Shown: piece after piece, positions 47,146 to 56,099 of the stretch | How the letters are laid out: the number at the start of each line of letters is the position of its first letter | Numbering within the stretch: position 1 is the stretch's first letter | From: Isoetes taiwanensis | Lineage: Eukaryota > Streptophyta > Lycopodiopsida > Isoetales > Isoetaceae | Assembly: GCA_021234155.1 (NCBI GenBank) | Contig: JAJEKV010000057.1 | Location: 5,239,821-5,303,820 of the forward strand | Length of the DNA stretch: 64,000 bases | Reading direction: 5' to 3' | Translations under genes and position numbers: made by a program | Notes under the pieces: generated by a model | Seen by the model: only the letters and a program-made list of their open reading frames with translations | What the model was told of the DNA's origin: nothing | Database searches by the model: none

Positions 47146-48005
47146 ATGCCCCAAGATGCTGCCACTGCAGATGCTCGCCGAGAAGCTGAAAGAGTTATGG
47201 CCATGGCACAAGAGGAAGATGCCCGGCAGGTTGCGAGCGGAGATCCAGCTGTTCGAGGACAGAAATATGTTTACTTGGGAAGAGGAAGCTATTATGATGA
47301 GGGAGCCCAAATCTTTATATGGGAAGATATACCGGCACCTCTTACCCAAGAAGATCTGCATCCCGTTGAACTTGACATGGCGGCCCGACCCGAGAGATAC
47401 CGTGCAGAGATTCGTAGGCAGACCGAGATACGCCTGCTATGGGAGCAACATGCCGAGAGGGAGGCGGCACGACTAGCAAAAAAGCAGGCCAGAAAGAATG
47501 TTGAAGAGCCCGCCAACCGCACCATACAACGGAAGCAGAAGACCACCAATCCTACTCGCTTGGGCCCTCAGTATAAGACACGGCTCCAAGCAATAGATGG
47601 GATAGCAAAGGAGAAGGGGGACACCCGTCGCGAGACTCTGGTCCAGCGGGCCTGACACCCTGCCACTGGAGGCAAGACCCTTCCTCTTGTACCCCCACCT
47701 CGTCAAAGGAAACCCCACAGGTATCGGGAACAATGGCCTTGCGAGAGATCCGAAAATACCAAAAGTCGACGGAGCTCTTATTGCGGAAGCTTCCCTTCCA
47801 ATGGCTAGTCCGAGAAATTGCTCAACAATTCAAGACTGACCTGCGGTTTCAAACCCACGCCATTCTTGCGTTACAGGAGGCTGCAGAGGATTATCTCGTC
47901 GCCCTCTTCGGCGACGCCAAACTTTGTGCCATACACGCTAAACGTGTGACTATTATGCCAAAGGATTTGGCCCTGGAACGTCGGATTCGTGGTGATCGTA
48001 ACTAG
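47146..48005 (+). pseudogene. Histone H3-fold protein with long non-histone tail, in LTR element
   Basis: From ATG at 47146, 169 codons give a charged, helical tail (GQKYVYLGRGSYYDEGAQIF, then RRQTEIRLLWEQHAEREAAR). After a single in-frame TGA at 47653 the same frame continues [20 protein letters not shown] and RYR, the H3 linker before the fold. A shift of one base near 47728 then leads to [20 protein letters not shown], followed by [35 protein letters not shown] and [15 protein letters not shown], ending [11 protein letters not shown] at 48005. This is a nearly complete H3 fold with canonical loop 1, the K56, K79 and K122 equivalents, C110 and H113. It is much better preserved than the copy at 21.2 kb. 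The usual N-terminal ARTKQTARKS tail is absent or replaced. Both lesions sit at CTG/CCG sites and may be read errors. Nucleosome incorporation is inferred from the fold only. Confidence 0.85.
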
Positions 48006-48297
48006 ATCCTACATTTTGTATTGTACTTGTATTGTACCTAAGCTCCTTATATTAATACAATGCTTGTATATTATCTACTATGTGTGTCACTGCCTTGCCT
48101 CCTTAATTCAAAGCACACACAAAGCTCGAGTTACAGAAAAAAAATAATAATAAAATAAAGTAAATTAAACAGAAAGAATATTCTACGACAAAACGTTCTT
48201 CCCTTTTAAAAGGTCTCTTTTCTTTTTTTTTTTAAGGTTTCATTGTTTCCTTGCCCTTCTATCCTTTTGCTCCTCCTTCTTCCTTCGCGCTGTATGG

Positions 48298-49372
48298 ATT
48301 ATGCTAAGTTTCACCAGTGGTACCAGGATGGAGAGCACTGGGATTCCCAGGTCTCATTCGAGCTTCTCCACCTCTATTTGTTGTAGGAGGTGGATCGCAT
48401 TAGGAATATGGAGCCTCATCCTGATTACACAGATTTCTTGGAGTTTTATGCCCAAGAAATGGTTCCACAATGTGAGCCTTATGGAGACCCTCCCCAGCTA
48501 TATCTTGACAGGGACATCCTCATGCAGATGTTAGGCGATGATCGACATGCAGAGGATGTCCTCCACGACATTCAACGACGGGCCAAGCACGCTCCCATTC
48601 TTCATTTCGGCCGTCAGCAAACCTATTTTGAGGTCCATTTCGCCTTGGCTATTCTTATGGACCAATACGTTGAGGCTGGGCTACTCCATTTGAAAAAGGC
48701 AAGATGCTTATTCCTGCTGATCCCATTGAAGAGGAGCGGATTAGCCATACTGACTTCGCCCATTGGAAGCAACTAGCCATTGAGATGCCCGTGCACCGAA
48801 TCCAGGGCCATAAACTCGCCGGACTAGATGGGCGCCCGATGATTCTTTTCAACAATCAAGAGTATCGTTTGCTCGACGATATTTTGTGGGCATACCATGT
48901 CATCGCCGATACCCGTTATGTGAAGAGAGAGGACATCCTATATGAGCTAGCTGAGTACTGTCGAGGTGATTTCCTTGATTTTTTGCCCCCTGAGTCTCCA
49001 CCCCAGATCCAGCAGTTGCTCAAGTTCCACCCAGACGACCTGGAGCCTGTTGAGACATTATTAGGCTTGCGGCATGTTATGCTACAAGATCCTCCGTGTC
49101 CACTATCGAGGATGCCTTTACTGCCATGGGCCCACACATCCATAATATCAATGCCCTGGTTGTGCCTATGGAGGAAGACGACGAAGGTGAGGATGTCTAT
49201 GATAACAAGGAACATCTCAAAGAGGAGCGGGTTACAGTGAACCTTGAGGCTGAGATGGCAAGCTCCACTATTCCGGAGGTAGCAGCCTTGAAGAATCATC
49301 TGACAAGATTCTTTCTCTCAGCTTTCCGACAAGGCCAAATTCTGTTCTTCCCCAGGGCGCTCGCTTCCGAGG
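48298..49372 (+). CDS. Unknown ORF of the H3-carrying LTR element
   Basis: From ATG near 48295 the frame reads YAKFHQWYQDGEHWD. After an in-frame TAG it continues from about 48390 (MEPHPDYTDFLEFYAQEMVP, MQMLGDDRHAEDVLHDIQRR). It shifts frame near 48700 (KMLIPADPIEEERISHTDF, LAGLDGRPMILFNNQEYRLL) and again near 49080 into an acidic end (VPMEEDDEGEDVYDNKEHLK). The product resembles no gag or pol protein I know. It is related to the ORF at 6724-7791, sharing the QWY motif and the PIVI/PMIL..EY..L.DDIL block. It follows the H3-like gene by 290 bases in the same orientation, so it is plausibly a second gene of the same element. The frame changes make this copy broken or mis-read. Confidence 0.6.
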
Positions 49373-49378
49373 CTCTCA

Positions 49379-51612
49379 AGATCCCAACTTGGGTTGGTCA
49401 TGACTGGTCAGTTCCCCTTCCCTCGGTCCCTCCGGTTAGTTGGCTGCCCACTCGACTGGTTGGTTCCGTTTGGTCGTTTTGGTTGGTCGGCTAGTCGGTT
49501 GGTTCCCTGTGAAGGCACCTCGGTTTTGGTCACCTCCGGTTGGTTTTGGCTGGGCACTTAGTAGAAAACCCACTTAAGATCCCAACTTGGGTTGGTCATG
49601 CTGATTGGTCGGTTCCCCTTCCCTCGGTCCCTCCGGTTAGTCGGCTGCCCACCCGACTGGTTGGTTCCGTTTGGTCGTTTTGGTTGGTCGGCTAGTCGGT
49701 TGGTTCCCTGTGAAGGCACCTTGGTTTTGGTTACCTCCGGTTGGTTTCGGTTGGGCACTTAGTAGAAAACCCACTTAAGATCCCAACTTGGGTTGGTCAT
49801 GACTGGTCGGTTCCCCTTCCCTCGGTCCCTCCGGTTAGTCGGCTCCCCACCCGACTGGTTGGTTCTGTTGGTCGTTTTGGCTGGCTCCACCGGTTTGGTC
49901 ACCTCTGGTTTCTTGGCTTGGTCATCTCGGTGACTGACTCAAGTTCCTCCTTGGGTTGTGCCCTGGCCCGGTTGGCTCCTTCCTTGATGCGGTTGGTTGG
50001 CTCGGGTCCGTTGGCTCGCATTGTTGGTTGGTTGGTGATGTGCACATCGTGTGAGGGAACGTTTTGGCTGGTGGCTTGTCCCGGTTAGCCCAGGCGGATA
50101 GCTGGTGCGGCGGCATCGGGCGCTTGGCTTAGCCTTGGCTAGTTGGGCTGGTTGTTGGTTTGAACTAAATGGCTGGTAGCTTTCTCGGTTGGTTCAAGGC
50201 TTTTGAGTGGGATCGCCATCGTCCGGCAGTGATCTTAGCCGAGGGCTGGTCCGGCCTGGTTACGATTGGCGGGCTCGGTGATCACGATTTGCACTAATTG
50301 GTGGTTTTGCTTCCCAACCGGGTTGCTCGGCTTCCCCTTGTCTTGGCCACGGAGTCGTTCGCGAGTCGAGGAGACATGGTGAACTACTAAACGGTTTTGG
50401 GCAAGGTGGGTGGTCCTTTGTCGGGTGGTGTTGGTCCTTGGCATTCGTTTTGGCTCGACGGGGGTCTTGGCGTCGACCAAGATTTTTAGCCGTGAACATG
50501 GCCAACACTCTTGCTCGACTTCGGCGGCAACTTCGGGACGATTGCTTGTTGGGTTGGTCAAGCCGGTTGATGGCTTTCCTTCCCAAGCATGTAAGACAGG
50601 TTGGAGCTGGAATGGGTTGCTTGCCCTTGGTCGTTTTGGCTAATCGTGTCGGGCCCGTTCTTCGAACCTGCCTTGGCTTGTGGGATTTGTGCGTGTTCAG
50701 ATTGAGTTGGAAGTTGGGAAGTGCCTTTCACCTTGTTGTTGCGTGCTACGGCGGGTCCCCTCGACTTCGCGTCGTGCTGCGCCCGTATTCAAAGAATTCG
50801 GGTTCCTCGGGTTTGTGTGCCCACACCGGTTTGGTGCCCTCCCCGTTGTTTCGTCACGCCTTTGGTTGGCTTTGGCGTGTTGGTTCCTCAATGTTGGAAA
50901 TTCGCCTCGGTGTCCGACTGCCTCCCGGGAAACGGGGTCGTAAAAAAAAGGTTGCCAAGGCCTGTTGGGAATGTGATGTTGGTTTTGGGCTTGGCTCCAT
51001 CGTGCCCTCCCTCTCGGACCCGTCCGGTTGGGTTGTCTTTGTGGTGGTGCCTTGCTCGTGTTTCCGTTGCCCCATTGGGTCCCGTTTGGCTCGTTCATGG
51101 CGGTTGGTTCCACTCCATTGTGGCAGCTTTGTGGCCTCATTCTGGATTGCCGGCCTTGTTGTGGTTGGTGGCCTCTGCTCTCGCCGCAATGCATAGGCCT
51201 TGGATGGTTGGAGATGTGCTTTTACCCTCTGCGTCGGGGAATGGCGGCGGAACCTCTTCCACCTACCATCTTTGGAGTTCCGTGATGCACACAACAATTC
51301 GAGACGTTCAATGTTCGGCTCGACCTAGTCCTCATCATGTGTGTTCCCTGGCCTCCGGCGTCGTTTGGTGGCGCGGTTCCGGTTCCATTCTTGGACACTT
51401 GGCTGGTGCCGGTGCATGTCCTTCTCTCCTTTGTCTTTGTTTGCTGTTGGCGCGCGGGTGACCTCCCACTTCAAGTGCTAGTGCCAGGGCGACCATGCCT
51501 CCATCGTCTTGCCGATCGGCCCCTTTGGGAACAGCGGAGTCGATGCTGATCATTCCCTCTCGTTGTGCCCCTCCACCCAGGTGTGGGTGGATGGCTGTCC
51601 CTTTATGGAAGC
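49379..51612 (+). repeat. Nuclear rDNA spacer (IGS/ETS) with three ~200-bp subrepeats
   Basis: GC/T-rich, gene-free sequence that leads directly into the first bases of 18S rRNA, so it is external transcribed spacer, perhaps with some intergenic spacer. Three subrepeats start at about 49379, 49577 and 49779, each with AAGATCCCAACTTGGGTTGG, CCCTTCCCTCGGTCCCTCCG and GACTGGTTGGTTC. The long open frames across 50.4-51.5 kb occur on several frames of both strands at once. They reflect base composition, not protein genes. Confidence 0.85.
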
Positions 51613-51682
51613 TACCTGGTTGATCCTGCCAGTAGTCATATGCTTGTCTCAAAGATTAAGCCATGTATGTGTAAGTATAAGC
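51613..51682 (+). rRNA. 5' end of 18S rRNA, truncated
   Basis: TACCTGGTTGATCCTGCCAG, then TAGTCATATGCTTGTCTCAA and AGATTAAGCCATG matches the start of nuclear 18S rRNA. Similarity stops after GTGTAAGTATAA, at about base 70 of the gene. It is a truncated rDNA piece and cannot yield a functional rRNA. Confidence 0.95.
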
Positions 51683-53040
51683 TACTAAAGTCGCTCAAGA
51701 CCAAGTGCAAACTGCCCCCTTCCACTATCCCCCAGGGTTTGTGAATGGCCCCCCACACTTTTATGTCAAAAAATAGGGCCCCTCCCCTCCATAAAGGAGG
51801 CTCGGAGCCGCGAAACGACGGCATGGATAGGAAGGAGGCGCGCAAGGAAGCTTATAGGTGGCAGGCTCCCGCCAACGGAGACATTCCACGCGGCGCAAAA
51901 GGCTTTGTCAGCACCCTCATTTATCGGCCGGGGCCGAATTCACGATCTCGTCCAACCGGGGATTCTCGCAGATCTACTCCTGAGCGAGAGGTACCTGAGA
52001 ACTGGGCTAACTTGCGATTTTTCCATATACTTGTTAAAGCCCAGTCAACTGTCTTCTGATAATCTTTCTGCTTGGATTTTGTACGGTCGCGGACAGAAGC
52101 ACTGGAAGCTGAAGAGTCAGATGAGTCGGATGAGTCTGAACCACCATCTGATAACCTGTGCATGATTTGGAGCTTGTGCAAGCGGTGGCAGTTGAGTGAT
52201 CTCTGTTGCGGGTGCCTCTGTGCCATTATCTTGAACCATAGGGGGAGTTACCCATTGCAAAACGTACTGTTAGATTTGAGACATCTGATGTTTCATTATC
52301 AGAAGCTCCTGTTCAGGTGTTAAGTGTCCTGATTCAATTGGTGCCGCCCACGGAGGGGGACGTGCACCATCTAAAACATAAATGAAATCGAGATAAGCAC
52401 AACATCTCAGCATTGTTGTAATAAGATCCTTGATAAGAAATGCTTAATATTAAAGTAGAACGTAAGGTTACATGTAACATAATGCCCAAACGGACAAAAA
52501 TGAAATGTTCACTTGTACAAGATGGTTATACAGGATTATATTCTACTGGCACGGTGAAGGGATGCAGTATCGTATGAAGGATACTCTCCCTTACTAAACG
52601 CACTAAATTATATTTGTGTCAATCCTGATATTCCAGGGTTGGATTTATGATTAAGAGGTTGAATAATTTGTTCATCGCCCAATAAAGTTCTCAAACATGA
52701 TCGTGTGCGTCGAGGAATGTGTCTTCATTAGTGAAATCCCAGTAGGACCAGCTTCTTCGCATCGTGCGTCGCAAATTATGGACGGCTTTGTCTTGAAGGA
52801 GCGTAACAATTTTCCACCCTTTAGTGGGGTGAAGTGGTATATTTGTTCCTGAGACAGGCCCTGTAGAAGATGCACAATTAATGACTTATATGCTACGTAC
52901 AAGAGATTATCAAAGAAAAAGACAATCAATACAAAAAGACTAAAATTTGTATTAATAGAACGACATAGAAATGCCTATATGAATAATACATATGGTAATG
53001 GCCAAAGGCCATACAGCATATTAAGCCAAAGGAGGTATGT
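51683..53040 (-). other. Spacer with minus-strand coding remnants
   Basis: After the 18S fragment there is no clear gene. On the minus strand, 52372-51985 contains coding-like text (LDGARPPPWAAPIESGHLTP, then a serine/aspartate run SDSSDSSDSSASSAS and KTVDWALTSIWKNRKLAQFS) broken by frame changes. Another possible exon lies at 52880-52690 (QIYHFTPLKGGKLLRSFKTK). They may belong to a decayed host gene or a gag-like region. I do not recognise them. Confidence 0.35.
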
Positions 53041-53063
53041 TCAGGAATTAGGCCTGCATGCTA

Positions 53064-53312
53064 ATCCATCTGCATGGGAGACTCGGGTGGTTGTCGCTGG
53101 CGGAGCAAAGTGATGCCGAGGATAATAGTAAGGGCAGCTGCTGATGCCACCTCCGGAGAGAAGGCGGTGGCCAAGGGTGCGGCCATGACCATCTTCATGC
53201 TCATCCAGGCGGCAATATCCTGGCCTAGAGCAGCAAGTGCCAAATCCCGGTTCACCAGCATAGCAGCGTGAATATTGGGCTGGAGCTTCTTGTGCCCGGC
53301 CATGGCGGACAA
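53064..53312 (-). CDS. Small hydrophobic-tailed protein, unknown
   Basis: An 82-codon frame. It begins MSAMAGHKKLQPNIHAAMLV (the second Met is equally possible), contains a helical AALGQDIAAWMSMKMVMAA segment and ends with a likely membrane helix (AALTIILGITLL) followed by a short polar tail. I recognise no family. A cluster of CGTACG-type palindromes lies just upstream (53370-53515). The frame might be chance, but the composition and the clear amphipathic-then-hydrophobic layout favour a real small gene or first exon. Confidence 0.4.
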
Positions 53313-53369
53313 AGCCTTTAAGTCGTATAATACGTAAAAAATACAGCAAAAAACAATTCCGGCGTCGGA

Positions 53370-53515
53370 AGATTTTCGCGTTCGCTAAAGCGCGTACGTG
53401 AAAGTTTTTTCGCATACGCGAAATAGTGAAAACGGCGTACGCAGTTTTTACTGTTTCGCATACGCGAAAAAACTTTCGTATATGCGGTTTAAAAGGTTTC
53501 GCGTACGCGAATTTT
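53370..53515. repeat. Cluster of CGCGTACGCGAA palindromes
   Basis: Repeated TTTCGCATACGCGAAA/TTTCGCGTACGCGAA units in both orientations occur at about 53411-53423, 53455-53470 and 53499-53512, with related GGCGTACGC and CGCGTACG in between. The first two form an inverted repeat around GGCGTACGC. A T-run follows. This could be the end of a fold-back element or a promoter array for the small minus-strand ORF. Confidence 0.8.
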
Positions 53516-53622
53516 TTTTTTTTTTCGGTCGGCGACTAAAAAATAAAAAATACGTAAAATACATATTTTTTAACTTTATACGTCAGGAATTTAGATTTCG
53601 TACGTACATAACCTATCCCTGA

Positions 53623-56068
53623 TGGATCCGGTTGGGTGGTTAATTGTGCTCCTATATTCTTTGTATCTGGAAGGCTATCTCTTTCTCGATCTTGTGCATC
53701 AGTGGTGATGATGTTGTGATGTTGTGATTCTAATTGATCTTATTTATGTACTATAGAATATTATTTCAAGATCATATAAGCATCCCAGAAAGTCAAGAAT
53801 CGTATCTTGGTATCAGAGCGGAAGTTTGCAATTCTTTTGGGGAGTATAGGCAATGGGATCATCAGTGGAATTTCAACTCTCTAATCCGTGAGAGGAATTA
53901 AAGAAGTAAAAAATGATGGTGCTAGCAATTTCCCAGAGGGCCTTAAAAATCATTGTTTTTGTACTTGTTGCAGGACTACTATCAGTTCTTATTTTGTTGG
54001 ATCTTGGCAAGAGCATAAACAAGCATAAACAATCTATGTAAATCGTTTAAAAGCATTTATGTCAATTGTGGGGAAGCCTAAGTAAAAAGGCGAAGTAGAA
54101 ATTTATTTTCCTAAAGATTAAATTTCAACGAGATTAAACAAGCCACTATTTCTTGATGATAAGATTACTCCAATGTTGAAGAGACAAAAGAATTGAAGAT
54201 AGCTGCTGCAAGGGAGGGAGCTTTTAAGGAGCCAGAACTAAGAAGTATCTGCAGTAGCTTGCCATGGAGACAAGTAGCTTGTCGTGGAGACGAATTGTCA
54301 TGGTGACAAATAACTTCTCATGGAGACACGTAACACTTGCTATATTCTTGATCAAATTTCATTGAGCTCTGCTTTGTCATAATAGCCGAACTACCTACCA
54401 TAACCTCATGCAAACTCTGAAAGCCTATTTTGATCATTTGAGCCTATACAACTTCCTAGCCCGAGGAGAAAAATTGCAAAGAAGCATTCTTGCTTAAGCT
54501 TGCAGAGATCCAAATTGTGGTGATCTGAGAGGCTGGTTGGCGGTGCGGGTTGTCTATATTAATATTTGCCCTTTAGAAGTCATCTATATTAATACTTGAC
54601 TTTATTTGCAGATGCTTAGTGTTAAGCATTGAGAAGAACTCTATGGATAGGTTATTGGATGTGGATGCAAAATTTGGATTCGGAATCTCAAATTGCTTCA
54701 TATAGAACAGGCTTATGGGTAAAGTTCGTAAGTGAATTTTTTTTACTTGGAATAAAGAATAGATCCTTTTGTTGTGTATACCCATGGTAGACTAGCAACT
54801 ACGATTGCAACATAGTAGGCTTGAACATGGTATACTAGATAGGAAATGCCTCTTGGTAGACTAGTAATTGTGTCTGCAGAACAATTAGCTTGAACAAGAG
54901 TGCATAAGATGTATACTTTTGAAGATAAGTAATTGTGATTGCAACACAATTTGTTTGACAAAAGTTGCATCTGTATCTTGGAGATATATTGTATCATGGT
55001 GTGATACAATCAAGTAGTACGAAAGATAATGATGTACTGTGGTAGTACAACGGATATATCGTACTTTGGAAGTACGCGGATATCTATAACTAAGGGATAT
55101 ATCGTACTTTGGAAGTACGCCGATATCCATAACTATTGCTGGATTGTGCAGGATTGTGAAAATTCTAGGTTAGAATGGTTGTGGGTGATCCTTCTTGAGA
55201 AGAGATGGATTGAAATAGAGCATATCTTGGACGATCCCGGACGATCTATCTTGAGAAGGGATGGATTGATACGGAGAAAGCACAGAGGAGTGGTCCACGA
55301 CAAATGGGTTATGGAAATATGGCAAATAGTATGTGAATGTTAATTCTAATGTTTTCCCAAGTGTATATAAAGGAGAGGCATAGGATAACATAACATTTGG
55401 GTGTGAAGAACTATTGATATTTTTGGAAGGGGTTGAGGCATTATCATTGAGATGATTATTAGTTGAGAAAAAGGCCATCAAATAATATCCCATATAATAA
55501 GTCATAAAGGCAATGAGATATTTTGATATAAAAGGCAACTGCCTCCAAAAAAAGGCTAAAGTCTTGGAGAGATTTATAAATAGAACCTAAACTTCAGTTA
55601 GAGATATCTCCGCAAACAGAGCTCCGATTAAGGCAAATTTTACTTCCTTGAAACTGACACGGAGTCTAGTTTCCGAAATGGGGTAGAATATCTAGTAAAT
55701 CATCCGTATGTGGGAGTAATGGCCGAAAACGTGGCAAGGGGTCACAGGTTACTGCTACAGCGACATTACAGATCTGCAATTGCTTTCTGATCTGTGGCTA
55801 CTTGGAGTAGCGAGATTAGTGTGGAGAGCCAGTAAGCTAGATGCCAGAGCTTTATATTTGCCATATTGCTTGTGTTTTACCATAACCCATTGGATCCGGT
55901 TGGCTGGCTAATTGTGCTCCTATATTCTTTGTATCTGGAAGACTATCTCTTTCTCGATCTTGTGCATCAGTGGCGATGATGTTGTGAATTCTAGTTGATC
56001 TTATTTATGTACTATAAAATATTATTTCAAGATCATATAAGCGTCCCAGAAAGTCAAGAATCGTATCA
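53623..56068 (+). mobile_element. Small non-autonomous LTR retrotransposon (TRIM-like)
   Basis: Direct LTRs of about 180 bases lie at 53623-53807 and 55891-56068. Both start TGGATCCGGTTGG and share GTGCTCCTATATTCTTTGTA, GATCTTGTGCATCAGTGG and CCCAGAAAGTCAAGAATCGT. A primer-binding site (TGGTATCAGAGC, 53808-53819) follows the left LTR. The internal 2.07 kb has only short frames and no gag or pol motif. It includes a tandem pair with ATATATCGTACTTTGGAAGT at 55053-55130. The flanking bases CCTGA (left) and ACTGA or CTGAG (right) may be an imperfect target duplication. The element needs another element's proteins to move. Confidence 0.9.
53808..53819 (+). other. Primer-binding site (tRNA-Met)
   Basis: TGGTATCAGAGC directly after the left LTR of the small element at 53623-56068. 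Confidence 0.92.
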
Positions 56069-56099
56069 CTGAGACACCGTCATTAATGGGTAGAAGCGA

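Noticed and set aside
47733-48005. Independent short H3 gene starting at its own ATG
   Set aside because: The ATG lies inside the fold (GTxALRE), and the upstream linker KPHRYR is present in another frame, so the real product would be longer.
50235-51652. Several open frames of 100-250 codons on both strands
   Set aside because: They overlap in many frames at once in GC-rich rDNA spacer just before 18S rRNA and have no family motif. Composition explains them.
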